Assembly (NCBI RefSeq): GCF_050303215.1
Contig: NZ_JBNLBH010000006.1
Coordinates: 47,969 to 111,968 of the forward strand
Source: Haliangium sp050303215
Lineage (GTDB): Bacteria > Myxococcota_A > Polyangia > Haliangiales > Haliangiaceae
Direction of reading: 5' to 3'
Length of the DNA: 64,000 nucleotides
A program made the translations under genes and the position numbers. Below the pieces are notes generated by a model. It was not told the origin of the DNA and searched no databases. It saw nothing but the letters and a program-made list of their open reading frames with translations. This document shows, in pieces, positions 41,149 to 49,638 of this stretch; positions within the stretch are counted from its first letter, which is position 1, and the number at the start of each line of letters is the position of its first letter.

Positions 41149-42465
41149 ATGCAAAGACATCGCAGCGTTGGGGTGGAGAGTCTTGGATTGAGCATGGCCA
41201 TTGTCGTGAGCGCGTCACTCACCGCCGCGTGCGGCAGCGTTCCGGATCCGCCCCCGGACGCGCCTCCGCCCCCGGACGCGCCTCCACCCCCGGACGCAGC
41301 CCCACCCGATGCCAACATCGACCCCTTCGACCTCATCGCGAAGCTCAAGGGCTCGGACAGCGCAGCGGGGTCCCGGTTTGGCCGAGCAGTCGCCATCGAG
41401 GGCGCGTTCATCGCGGTCGGGGCTCCGCTGCAAAACGGCACAGGCGCGGCCTACGTCTTCGAAGCAATGGACGCCGAGGAGTCGATGCCGACCGTGTGGA
41501 GCGAGGTCGACAAGCTCGCGGCCGACGACGCCGCGGGCGGAGACCAGTTCGGTCGCGACCTCGACCTGAGCGGCCCGTACCTCGTGGCCGGCGCCGCAGG
41601 CGTCGATAGCTTCGACGCCAACAACATCGGGGCGGTCTATGTGTTCGAGAACGCCGGCGGCGCCTGGGCCCAGAGCACCAAAGAGGTCGAAACCGACGGC
41701 CAGGCGGGCGGTTTCTTTGGGTTCAAAGTCGCGCTCTCGGGTAACACCATCGCCGCCAACTCCGCGCTCAACGGCGGCGCCGGACAACACGCCGGCGCCG
41801 TCGTCGCCTTCACCCGACTTGGCGATAACTGGCTACAGAGCACGCTCGTCGCCAACGACGCGGCCGCCGGTGAACTGTTCGGCAAATCCGTCGACGTCGA
41901 CGGCGACATCATGGCGGTCGGATCCGAGGCGGTCCTCAACGACAACTTCTCGGGGGCCGTGTACGTGTTTCGCAAGAGCGCCAACGTCTGGGGCCAGGTC
42001 GACAAGCTGCTCCCGGTCAACGTCGGGCTCGACGACGCCTTTGGCATCTCCGTGGCCGTGCACGGCACCCGCATCGTCGTGGGGGCTCACTTCGACGACA
42101 CCGCCGCCGAGGACGCAGGGGCCGTCTACGTGTTCGAGAAAGAGCCCGACGTCGACAACTGGCGCCGGGTCGCCAAGCTCACGGCCGACGACGGCGCGAT
42201 GCTCGACCAACTGGGCTTCTCGGTCGCCGCTCGCGACGATCTCATCGTCGCCGGCGCGCCCGAGGCCGGCGGCACAGGCGCGGTGTACGCGTTCAAGCAG
42301 ATCGCCGGCACCTGGACCCAGGTGAAGAAGCTCACCGCGCTGGACGGCGCCGAGGGTGACTACTTTGGCTGGTCGGTGGACCTGGAGCGCGAGCTCGTGG
42401 TCGGCGCCCCGTACGCCAACCAGCAGGAGTCCGGCGCCGCCTACGTCTACGCCCCGCCGCAATGA
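41149..42465 (+). CDS. FG-GAP beta-propeller lipoprotein
   Basis: 438 residues, starting at ATG 41149 behind GGAGGTGAT. The signal peptide ends in SLTAAC, a lipobox. A Pro/Asp tandem linker (PPPDAPPPPDAPPPPDA) follows. From about residue 55 to the end are six or seven FG-GAP-like blades with the pattern D-x-FG-x-SV, then VGAP and GAVYVFE (for example GSRFGRAVAIEGAFIAVGAP). Such blades form integrin-like propellers at the cell surface, often for adhesion or polysaccharide binding. It is monocistronic, with its own promoter. Confidence 0.85.
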   Translation: MQRHRSVGVESLGLSMAIVVSASLTAACGSVPDPPPDAPPPPDAPPPPDAAPPDANIDPFDLIAKLKGSDSAAGSRFGRAVAIEGAFIAVGAPLQNGTGAAYVFEAMDAEESMPTVWSEVDKLAADDAAGGDQFGRDLDLSGPYLVAGAAGVDSFDANNIGAVYVFENAGGAWAQSTKEVETDGQAGGFFGFKVALSGNTIAANSALNGGAGQHAGAVVAFTRLGDNWLQSTLVANDAAAGELFGKSVDVDGDIMAVGSEAVLNDNFSGAVYVFRKSANVWGQVDKLLPVNVGLDDAFGISVAVHGTRIVVGAHFDDTAAEDAGAVYVFEKEPDVDNWRRVAKLTADDGAMLDQLGFSVAARDDLIVAGAPEAGGTGAVYAFKQIAGTWTQVKKLTALDGAEGDYFGWSVDLERELVVGAPYANQQESGAAYVYAPPQ

Positions 42466-42484
42466 ACGCCGGCGTCAACGTCAG

Positions 42485-42528
42485 CGCCGCCGGCGAGCAT
42501 GAGTTCCCGGCGCATGCCGGGCGCGGCG
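42485..42528. repeat. Intergenic repeat with hairpin, copy 1
   Basis: GCGCCGCCGGCGAGCATGAG is identical to 54787-54806, and the next bases in both copies form a CCCGGC/GCCGGG hairpin. It lies 19 bases after the FG-GAP gene stop; a terminator-like role is possible. The rest of 42529-42790 shows nothing further that I can support. Confidence 0.6.
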
Positions 42529-42790
42529 CGGGGCGAGCCCGCCTGCCGAGTGCGCTGATGCCGGAGGTCGCGCGGAACTCCGTCAGGGTCGGGGCGAGGA
42601 CGCGCGCGGGCCGGGGACGCGGAGCGGCGTTGCCCGAGGCTTGGGGCATGGAGGATACTGGCGGTCGCGCCGACGCGGGCGCCTGGGCGCACAGACCTCA
42701 TGTTCGATCTCGGTCCTTTCCATATCACCACCGCGCGGGTGGGCCGGCGCCGGGCTTGGACCGCGCCGGCGTCGCGGCGCTGAGGCCACG

Positions 42791-43855
42791 GTGGCGTCGT
42801 CTCGCAGCAAGCGCGTCGTGGGTCTGTTGGTGGGGCTCGGGGTGTCGGCCCTGGCCCTGGCCCTGGTGCTGCGGCGGCTGTCGCCGGCCGAGCTCGGAGC
42901 CGCCCTGGGCGCGGTGTCGTGGGGGTGGCTGGCGCCGATGGCGGCGCTTCGGCTCACCTCCATGGCGCTGCGGGCACGGCGCTGGCGGCGCACGCTGGGG
43001 GCGCTGCAGCCGCGGCGCTACACATACGTGTTCGCCGCCGTGGGCCTGGGCGCCGCGGCCAACATCGCCTTGCCCTTCAAGCTCGGCGAGCTGCTGCGGG
43101 TGGGCCTGCTCAAGCGCCACAACCCCGGCGTCGGCACCGGGGACGCGCTCGCCACGGTGGCCGCGGAGCGCGCCGTCGACGGTGCCATCTTGGGCCTGGC
43201 GGCGCTGCTGGCCTTGCCCTTCGTGGCCGCGCCGGGGTGGATGTGGCGCGGCGCCGGGCTGCTGTTCGCGATCATGCTGACAGTCGCCGCGGCCGGGGCG
43301 CTGGGGCCGGTGCACCGCTGGGTGAGCAGGCGCCTGCCGGCGCGCGGGGTGCTGGGCCTGGGCCGGCGGGTGGTGCTCGCGTTCAGCCGCGGCACCCAGG
43401 TGCTGCGGCGGCCGGTGGATCTGGCCGCGATCACGGGCTGGACCGCGCTGATCTGGGTGTGCGAGGCGTCGATCCTGTGGTGCGCGGTACGGGCCGCGGG
43501 CCATATCCTGGCGGTGCCGGCGGCGCTCGTGGTCACGCTGCTGTACGCGGTCGGCCTGCTGGTGCCCTCGGCGCCGGGTCAGCTCGGCACCCACCAGGCC
43601 CTGGCGGTAGCGTTGCTGGGGCCGCTGGGGATCGCGGCCGCGCCGGCGGTTTCGGCGTCGATCGTGCTGCAGGCGACGACGGTGACGGTCCTCGGCCTCA
43701 TCGGCGCCGCGGTGGTACTTGGCGAGAGTCGGCTGCGGGCCTTGGTCGCCGAGAGCGGGCTGGCGGACGCCGGGGGCGGGGCGCGCGAGGACGGAGCCGC
43801 GGCCGCCCCGGAAGCGGATCCTCAGGGCCGGCGCGGCGTCGAGCCGCGGCCGTAG
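42791..43855 (+). CDS. LPG-synthase-type transmembrane protein (UPF0104/AglD2-like)
   Basis: 354 residues from GTG 42791, with GAGG five bases upstream. Seven to eight membrane helices. Family markers include LRARRWRRTL, NIALPFKLGELLRVGLL, VAAERAVDG and the C-terminal VPSAPGQLGTHQALAV, the pattern of the lysylphosphatidylglycerol synthase transmembrane region without the synthetase domain. Such stand-alone proteins sit in polysaccharide and glycolipid clusters and may flip or stabilise lipid-linked sugars; the activity is inferred. It opens the polysaccharide cluster and converges on the GT2 gene, overlapping its end by 34 bases. Confidence 0.82.
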   Translation: MASSRSKRVVGLLVGLGVSALALALVLRRLSPAELGAALGAVSWGWLAPMAALRLTSMALRARRWRRTLGALQPRRYTYVFAAVGLGAAANIALPFKLGELLRVGLLKRHNPGVGTGDALATVAAERAVDGAILGLAALLALPFVAAPGWMWRGAGLLFAIMLTVAAAGALGPVHRWVSRRLPARGVLGLGRRVVLAFSRGTQVLRRPVDLAAITGWTALIWVCEASILWCAVRAAGHILAVPAALVVTLLYAVGLLVPSAPGQLGTHQALAVALLGPLGIAAAPAVSASIVLQATTVTVLGLIGAAVVLGESRLRALVAESGLADAGGGAREDGAAAAPEADPQGRRGVEPRP

Positions 43856-44541
43856 ATGTCCCATGTGACCCGAGCGAGGTCGCGCGTGGCGCCGTAGACC
43901 CAGCGCGCGCGCGCGCCCTTGGCGCGGCCGGCCCGGCGCGGCGGGGCGTCCACGGGGACGCGGGCGATGCGGGCCCCGGCGCGATCGAGCCGGATCAAGC
44001 GCTCGGCGTTCAGGAACGCGCCGGTGCTGATGCAGCGCAGGTTGCGCAGCAGCGCGGTGCGGTACAGCTTGACGAAGCCGATATCGCCGAAGTCGCGGCC
44101 GAAGGCGAGCTGCACGGCGCGGTTGTAGGTCCACGACACCAGGCGCCGGTAGGCGGTGTAGTCGGGTTTGCTGCGGCGACAGCCGATGACGACGTCGCAG
44201 CCGTCGAGGGCCCGGGTCCACAGCGCGCGCACCATGTCGGGCGTGACCTGGCCGTCGGCGCTCACGGCGACCAGGAACTCGCCTCGGGCGCGGTCGAGCA
44301 GCGACGTGGAGAAGCCGGCCAGGCCGCGGTTGTTGGGGTGGTGTACGACCCGCATGCGGGGCTCGCGGGCAGCCAGACCATCGAGGATGGTGGCGGTGCG
44401 ATCGGTGCTGCCGTCGTTCACGCACAGGAGCTCGAAGTCGTCGATCCAGCCCGGCAGCGCGGCCAGCAGCTCGTCGATCACGCCCGCGAGCGACGCCTCC
44501 TCGTTGAACGCCGGGAGGCCGATGGTCAGTCGAACGGACAT
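43822..44541 (-). CDS. Family 2 glycosyltransferase
   Basis: 239 residues. A GT-A fold with SVRLTIGLPAFNEEASLAGV, the nucleotide-binding CVNDGSTDRTATIL, the VSADGQVTPDM acid region and GFVKLYRTALL. It resembles dolichol-phosphate-mannose-synthase-like enzymes, which use a nucleotide sugar to glycosylate a lipid carrier or polysaccharide. There is no C-terminal membrane part. ATG 44541 was chosen because the fold starts there; ATG 44562 is an alternative. It is divergent from the methyltransferase, 36 bases away. Confidence 0.85.
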   Translation of the reverse strand: MSVRLTIGLPAFNEEASLAGVIDELLAALPGWIDDFELLCVNDGSTDRTATILDGLAAREPRMRVVHHPNNRGLAGFSTSLLDRARGEFLVAVSADGQVTPDMVRALWTRALDGCDVVIGCRRSKPDYTAYRRLVSWTYNRAVQLAFGRDFGDIGFVKLYRTALLRNLRCISTGAFLNAERLIRLDRAGARIARVPVDAPPRRAGRAKGARARWVYGATRDLARVTWDIYGRGSTPRRP

Positions 44542-44577
44542 GGATGTGCGCCGAGCCGGCATGGTAACACTGTGGTA

Positions 44578-45312
44578 GTGCGCACGAAACCTACCGCCGA
44601 TGATGATCTGTATCCGACCCCCGAGGACGCCTACGCCGCGTATCGCCGCGATCCGGCCGAGTTCTTCGCCCGGTACCAGGATCGCCACACAGACGAGCGG
44701 ACCCTGATCTCGCCCGACTGGCGGTGGTACGAGACCAAGTACCACTACAACCTGCTCGAGAACGCGATCATCGATCTGCTGCGCGGGCTGGGCAACCCGG
44801 TGATTGGCAACGTGGTGCTCGACGTCGGCGCCGGGACTGGGCACTGGATCGAGTTCTACTTGAAGTATCTCGAGGCCCGCGAGGTGGTGGCCGTGGACTT
44901 CTCGCCGACGGCAGTGGAGCGGCTGCGGTCGCGCTATCTCGATCTACCGGCGGTCACGGTTCAGCGCCGCGACATCTGTGAGCCGGAGGCCGAGTTCGAG
45001 GGTCGCTTCGACGTGGTCAACGCCATCGGGGTGATGTTCCACATCGTCGACGACGCGCGCTGGCGCCGGGCCGTGGCCAACCTGTGCCGCTATCTGCGCC
45101 CCGGCGGGGTCGCCATCATCGGCGGTGACTTCGGCGACCGCACCGAGGAGCTGGGGGTGATGCGTCGGGTGCGGTCGCTGGCGCTGTGGGAGGAGGTCGT
45201 GGCCGAGGCCGGCGGACGGGTGGCCGAGGTCAAGCGCTTCGACTGGTTCAAGGGCGGGGTCAACCCGGGGCTCAAGAACAACCTGCTGGCGTTCTGTCGC
45301 CCGGCGCCTTGA
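44578..45312 (+). CDS. SAM-dependent methyltransferase
   Basis: 244 residues. The class I Rossmann SAM site is GNVVLDVGAGTGHWIEF, followed by the acidic ribose ligand in EVVAVDFSP and motif IV in FDVVNAIGVMFHI. It probably methylates a sugar or lipid in the surrounding polysaccharide cluster; the target is not visible. GTG 44578 has no Shine-Dalgarno, but TAACAC ends seven bases upstream, fitting a leaderless start; GTG 44572 is also possible. Its stop lies beyond the end of the converging GNAT fusion gene (41-base overlap). Confidence 0.82.
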   Translation: MRTKPTADDDLYPTPEDAYAAYRRDPAEFFARYQDRHTDERTLISPDWRWYETKYHYNLLENAIIDLLRGLGNPVIGNVVLDVGAGTGHWIEFYLKYLEAREVVAVDFSPTAVERLRSRYLDLPAVTVQRRDICEPEAEFEGRFDVVNAIGVMFHIVDDARWRRAVANLCRYLRPGGVAIIGGDFGDRTEELGVMRRVRSLALWEEVVAEAGGRVAEVKRFDWFKGGVNPGLKNNLLAFCRPAP

Positions 45313-46564
45313 GGCGGCCCTTGACGTGGGTCGGGGTCCACTCGCTGCACAGGTTGAGGAAGCCGCGGTAGATGGCGTAGACGTACTCGACCTCGGCGTC
45401 GCCGAGGTGCTGGTGGCAGGGAAGCGCGAGCTGGTCGCCGGTGCGCTCGACCTCGACCCCGAAGCGACGGTACCGCTCGGCCAGGGCTGCGGCGTCTTGG
45501 TGGCGGAACCGGAAGCCGGTGATGAAGCCGTCCGCCGCGGCGATGCGCAGGTCTTCGTCGCCGAAGGCAGCCAGGTAGCGGCCGTGCACGGCGTCGCGGG
45601 CCGCGGCCACGGCCTCGGGGCGGTGTGCGGGCGCGGCCAGGGCGCGCTCGAGCCAGGCGGTCTTGACGAAGTCATAGCAGCCGAAGCGCTCCCACAGGGT
45701 CTCGGGCGAGAGCGCGACGCCGACGAGCAGGGCGCCGTAGGGGATCGGCAGCAGGTGGGTGAGGTCGACCAGCTCGAGGCGGTCGGCGGCGGTCGGGGCG
45801 GCGACCTCGACGGCGCCGGCGATGGGCGCGTCGGTGATGGGGGCCTCGGCGCCGCCGGCGATGGGGTCTACGGTGCCGGGCGCCGCCTCCGCTGCGTCGG
45901 GCTTGGCGGCCAGGGCGCGCGCGATGCGGCGGGCCCAGTCGATGTCGGGCACGAGGGTGTAGGGGCGGCCGCGGCAGAAGGCCCGCGCCGCCACGGGGTC
46001 GTCGGGCAGAGCGTCAGCGGCGATGAGGCCGTGGTAGGGGGCGAAGCGGATCGTCGGCCGCAGCGCGGGCGGATGGAAGATGATCGGGTAGCGGGAGGTC
46101 GCGAAGCTGCAGAAGAAGCGATACAGGTTGGGCCGGTAGGACACCCCGATGTCGAGGTAGCGCCAGGCGCCGCCGGCGAGCTCGTTGACGATACGCCACA
46201 AGAGGAAGGACTGCACCTGCAGGGCCTTGCCGCGGGCGTCGGCGGTGAGGTTGTTGAGGAACAGGTGGCGCCCCACCGGGACGAGGATCGCGCCGCCGAG
46301 CAGGTCGCCGTCGAGGGTGGCCGCGAAGGCGAGGTCGTCGGGGCCGAGCTCGGTCGGGAAGTTGGGGTCGTCGGGGAGGTACCAGATCCGGCGCAGGGCG
46401 GCGAGCTCGTCGGCGGTGCCCGCGATCCGACCCACGAGCACGCCGGCGCGCTCGGCCTTGCGCACGTTCTTGCGCGCGTGCCGCGGCATGCAGGCCCACA
46501 GCTCATCGGGGTCGAAGGCGGCGGCGCAGCCGTAGTGGATGATGTCCTTGCCGATATAGGACAT
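45272..46564 (-). CDS. GNAT/FemAB-like acetyltransferase fused to a DegT-like tail
   Basis: 430 residues. Residues 1-200 read as a FemAB/GNAT-type acyltransferase (MPRHARKNVRKAERAGVLVG, WYLPDDPNFPTELGPDDLAF, LGGAILVPVGRHLFLNNLTA, RYLDIGVSYRPNLYRF). Residues about 200-260 are linker. The last 170 residues resemble the small C-terminal subdomain of DegT/DnrJ/EryC1 aminotransferases, ending LALPCHQHLGDAEVEYVYAI; compare the C-terminal half of the DegT gene at 50675. The PLP lysine domain is missing, so the tail should not be a working aminotransferase. It may N-acylate an amino sugar made by the cluster. ATG 46564 is 42 bases from the divergent sulfotransferase. Confidence 0.7.
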   Translation of the reverse strand: MSYIGKDIIHYGCAAAFDPDELWACMPRHARKNVRKAERAGVLVGRIAGTADELAALRRIWYLPDDPNFPTELGPDDLAFAATLDGDLLGGAILVPVGRHLFLNNLTADARGKALQVQSFLLWRIVNELAGGAWRYLDIGVSYRPNLYRFFCSFATSRYPIIFHPPALRPTIRFAPYHGLIAADALPDDPVAARAFCRGRPYTLVPDIDWARRIARALAAKPDAAEAAPGTVDPIAGGAEAPITDAPIAGAVEVAAPTAADRLELVDLTHLLPIPYGALLVGVALSPETLWERFGCYDFVKTAWLERALAAPAHRPEAVAAARDAVHGRYLAAFGDEDLRIAAADGFITGFRFRHQDAAALAERYRRFGVEVERTGDQLALPCHQHLGDAEVEYVYAIYRGFLNLCSEWTPTHVKGRLKAPGDRTPAGCS

Positions 46565-46606
46565 GCTGGACCTCGACGCGCACGGTATCATGCCTGCGAG
46601 GTCTGC

Positions 46607-47566
46607 ATGTCGGCTCCGCTGCGCGTCACTCAGAACAAGGATCCTGCGCTCGAGCACGCGCTCGCGACCATCAACGCGTCGCTGGAGGGCGTGCTCGAAG
46701 ATCCGGAGGCGCGGGTCACGCGCCCGGTGGTGCTCGTCATCGGCCATCAGCGCTCGGGCACCACCCTGGTGTCGCAGCTCATCACCTCGGCGCTCCGCGT
46801 CGGCTACCCGAGCAACTTCGTGGCCCGCTTCTGGCGTGCGCCGCGGGTGGGCATCGCGCTGCAGCGGGCGATGCTGGGGGCCGAGGCCTGGAGCAGCAGC
46901 TTCACGTCCGAGCTCGGTACCACCAGCGGGCTGCTCGAGCCGCATGAGTTCTCGTACTTCTGGGACCGCTGGTTCCCCGATCCCGCAAACCCGGCGCGGT
47001 GCGCCGACGGCGCCGGGTTCGCGTGCGCGGTGGCCAACATCGAGGCCGGGTTCGGTGCGCCGACGGCGTTCAAGAACGTGTTCAACGCGCTGCGCGTGGA
47101 GGCCCTGGCGGCGCTGCTGCCCACCGCCGTGTTCGTGCGCGTGCGCCGCGATCTGGTCGATGTGGCCGGCTCGACGCTGTACGCGCGGCGGCACCGCTAC
47201 GGCACGGATCGGGCCTGGCTCGGGCTGCGCCCGGCGGGCTGCGAGGCAGTCGCCGACGCGCCGCCGGTGCAGCAGGTGGCGGTCCAGATCGCGGCCTCGG
47301 AGCAGCGCATGGCCGAGGGGTTGCGCTCGCTGCCGGCCGAGCGCCGTATCGACGTCGCCTACCGCGACGTGTGCACCCACCCGGCGGGTATCATCGAGAG
47401 GTTGACGACCCTCGGCATCGAGCGCCGCGCCGGCGCGGTCACGCCGGCTTCGTTCTCGGCGTCGCGGCGTGCCCACGGACACGAGCAGGCCGAGGCGCTG
47501 CGCCGCGAGCTGAGCGAGCTACTGCCCGCGGACGTGATCGCCCGCGGCGGCCGCGACATCGGGTAG
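46607..47566 (+). CDS. Sulfotransferase family protein
   Basis: 319 residues from ATG 46607, with GAGG five bases upstream. The 5'-phosphosulfate loop is IGHQRSGTTLVSQL at about 46-58, the hallmark of PAPS-dependent sulfotransferases, and the downstream VFVRVRRDLVDVAGS fits the 3'-phosphate-binding strand and serine (RxxxxxxxS). It would transfer sulfate from PAPS to a carbohydrate or lipid hydroxyl, in keeping with the polysaccharide genes around it. TATCAT at 46585 may be a -10 element. Confidence 0.8.
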   Translation: MSAPLRVTQNKDPALEHALATINASLEGVLEDPEARVTRPVVLVIGHQRSGTTLVSQLITSALRVGYPSNFVARFWRAPRVGIALQRAMLGAEAWSSSFTSELGTTSGLLEPHEFSYFWDRWFPDPANPARCADGAGFACAVANIEAGFGAPTAFKNVFNALRVEALAALLPTAVFVRVRRDLVDVAGSTLYARRHRYGTDRAWLGLRPAGCEAVADAPPVQQVAVQIAASEQRMAEGLRSLPAERRIDVAYRDVCTHPAGIIERLTTLGIERRAGAVTPASFSASRRAHGHEQAEALRRELSELLPADVIARGGRDIG

Positions 47567-47603
47567 GCCGCGCTCGGGGCGTCGGCGTTCGCGGGCACCG
47601 GAT

Positions 47604-49343
47604 TCAGTCGCGGCCGGCGTCGTCGCGGCGCCGCAGCGGGGTGACGCCGGGATCGGGGTAGGGCTCGCTCTCGTAGTTCGCTTGCAGGAAGCTCATGAGC
47701 TGCGGCCAGTCCTCGAGCTGTCGGGACGAGGCTGAGACCTGGAACCACGGCAGGGCGTCGTCGTTGCGGACCAGGAGGTAACGCGGCCGGGTGGCCTCGA
47801 GGTCGCGAAGGAGCTGCCGGGCGCGCACGCCGTCGGGATCGAAGCGACGCGCCAGGGCGCCGCTGGTGACCAGGTAGCGGGCTCCGGGCAGGCGGTCGAC
47901 GTAGAGGTAGAAGACCCCGGCCCGGCCGAAGACGTGCACACGCTCGTCGGGCCCGGTGCGCGCGGCGACCCAGTCGGCGAGCGCGCGCTGGCCGCGGAAG
48001 TCGAAGTAGTGCATCTCGGTGCCGTAGCGGGCGTCGATCTGGTCGCGACTCAGGGTCCCGCGCAGCCACGCGATGGTGTCGCGCCAGAACAGGCGCTGGC
48101 GCCAGTTGTCGGCCAGGGCGTAGACCATGTAGGCGCTGACGGTGACGAGCAGGAGGACACGCAGGAGGGGCCGGGTTCGACCCCGGAGCCGGCGGTCGAG
48201 GCCCAGGGTCGCCGCGCCGACGCCGGCGGCGAGCACGACGGCGACGGCGGGGACGACGATGACCAGGTGGTACGTGAACAGGAAGCGTCCACTCCAGTAC
48301 TGAGTGAACGCGGCCGCCGTCCAGGCCAGCACGAGGACGCCGGTCCAGCGCCGGAGGCAGCGGTCGTCGGGGGCGCGAGCATCGCGGCGACCGTCGGGGT
48401 CGCGGCGACCGTCGGGGTCGCTGCGGTCGTCGGGGGCGCGGTCGCCTCGGCGCACGTCGGCATGCGCGGGCGCGAGCCAGGCTGCCAGCCCGAGCCCGAG
48501 GAGCACGCCGAGGAAGGCCACCGGGACGCCGTCGAGCCAGGTCCGAGCCAGTCTCGCGCTGGTGCCGATCACCGACGCGAGATTCGGGCTCGGCCGCGAC
48601 GCAACGTAGCGCAGGTTGTGGCCGAACATGGTGTCGGCGAAGTCGCTGAGTGCGCCTTCGGCGAGCAGCCAGATCAGGAACGGTATGGACACCGCGAGGG
48701 CGCCGGCGGTGAGCTGGAGGCTGTAGACGAGGGCCCGGCGAGGCTCGCGGCGGAGCCCGAGGCGGGCGGCCGCGACCAGCCCGACGGCCACCGCGGTGAA
48801 CGCGCCCTGGGGTTTGAACCAGCACCCGAGGCCAAGCAGGGCGCCGGCGAGGACGGACACGTGCACGCGAGCGTGCGGTCGCATCGAGCGGGCCACCAGG
48901 AGCACGCCCCAGGCCGTGACGCTGGCCTGGAACCACTCGACCTGGCCCCGCTCGGGCAGGCCCCAGAACAGGTTCGAGGACATCAGGACGACGGCGGCGA
49001 AGCCGATGAGGCGCCGCCCCGGGCCGAGCTGGTCGCACAGCCGCGCGCAGGCCAGGGCCATGGCGACGATGGCCGTCAGCTCGAGCGCCCGCACCGCCAC
49101 ACCGGGCGGCAGCGGCATGAGCCGGGCCAGCAGCATGACCACGTAGATGGCCGGCGGCTTCTGGTCGACCACGTCGCGATACGGGGCGAGACCCTGGGCG
49201 ATGAGCTTGCCGATGGCCGCGAACAGGGCCACGTCCTCGAACAGCGGGAACAAGAACAGCGGCGCACCGTAGACCAGGACCAGCGCGGCCATGAGCGCGG
49301 CCGGCCACCGCTGCGCCGCGCGCTGTGAAGTCGGCCTCGGCAC
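47604..49343 (-). CDS. Family 39-type membrane glycosyltransferase (PMT/ArnT-like)
   Basis: 579 residues from GTG 49343. About eleven membrane helices. The first outer loop has FEDVALFAAIGKLIAQGLAP followed by DQKPPAIYVVM: an acidic residue and the QKPP motif typical of dolichyl/undecaprenyl-phosphate-sugar-dependent GT39/GT83 enzymes. A charged cytoplasmic loop contains a RRDPDGRRD tandem from an 18-24-bp DNA repeat (about 48380-48440). The C-terminal 170 residues are a periplasmic domain. It would use a polyprenyl-phosphate sugar to decorate glycan, lipid A or protein in the periplasm. Confidence 0.8.
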   Translation of the reverse strand: MPRPTSQRAAQRWPAALMAALVLVYGAPLFLFPLFEDVALFAAIGKLIAQGLAPYRDVVDQKPPAIYVVMLLARLMPLPPGVAVRALELTAIVAMALACARLCDQLGPGRRLIGFAAVVLMSSNLFWGLPERGQVEWFQASVTAWGVLLVARSMRPHARVHVSVLAGALLGLGCWFKPQGAFTAVAVGLVAAARLGLRREPRRALVYSLQLTAGALAVSIPFLIWLLAEGALSDFADTMFGHNLRYVASRPSPNLASVIGTSARLARTWLDGVPVAFLGVLLGLGLAAWLAPAHADVRRGDRAPDDRSDPDGRRDPDGRRDARAPDDRCLRRWTGVLVLAWTAAAFTQYWSGRFLFTYHLVIVVPAVAVVLAAGVGAATLGLDRRLRGRTRPLLRVLLLVTVSAYMVYALADNWRQRLFWRDTIAWLRGTLSRDQIDARYGTEMHYFDFRGQRALADWVAARTGPDERVHVFGRAGVFYLYVDRLPGARYLVTSGALARRFDPDGVRARQLLRDLEATRPRYLLVRNDDALPWFQVSASSRQLEDWPQLMSFLQANYESEPYPDPGVTPLRRRDDAGRD

Positions 49344-49353
49344 AGGTCGCGTC

Positions 49354-49518
49354 TAGCAGGCTGTTGAAGAGCTTCGTCGAGCGTCCAGAAGCCCGAGGCG
49401 CTCCACCAGCGAGGCGCGAGGAGTGGAGAATACTGGCCGTATTCGACCGACGAGCAACGCCGCTGGTGGAGATGACTCGGGCTTCTGGCGCCGACATGAG
49501 TTCTTCATCAGCCTGCTA
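49354..49518. mobile_element. Non-coding hairpin element with terminal inverted repeats (MITE-like)
   Basis: 165 bp. The ends TAGCAGGCTGTTGAAGA and TCTTCATCAGCCTGCTA are inverted repeats with one mismatch in 17. Further pairs lie inside: CCAGAAGCCCGAG with CTCGGGCTTCTGG, CTCCACCAGCG with CGCTGGTGGAG, and GAATAC with GTATTC at the tip. The whole element folds into one hairpin and encodes nothing. The end sequence recalls the CAGGCTGTTGAA ends of IS1182-type elements, so it may be mobilised by such a transposase; none is in the window. It sits between the GT39 gene and the dehydrogenase gene. Confidence 0.8.
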
Positions 49519-49600
49519 AAGTAGCACGGCGCGTCGTGCCAGGGTCTGTCCGCCGCCGCCGGGTGCCGGCCGACACTCCACGCACGCACGCCGGCGCCAA

Positions 49601-49630
49601 GCGACACAGCCTTCTGCAACCTGCTAGACT
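49601..49630 (+). promoter_or_regulatory. Promoter-like GCGACA-N18-TAGACT before ATG 49639
   Basis: TAGACT (49625-49630) ends eight bases before the ATG, with GCGACA 18 bases upstream as a weak -35. No ribosome binding site is seen, so a leaderless start is likely. Confidence 0.45.
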
Positions 49631-49638
49631 GGGCGCAT

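Noticed and set aside
45272..47482. 736-codon version of the GNAT fusion
   Set aside because: The first 306 codons lie antisense to the sulfotransferase and look like a shadow; the fold begins at ATG 46564.
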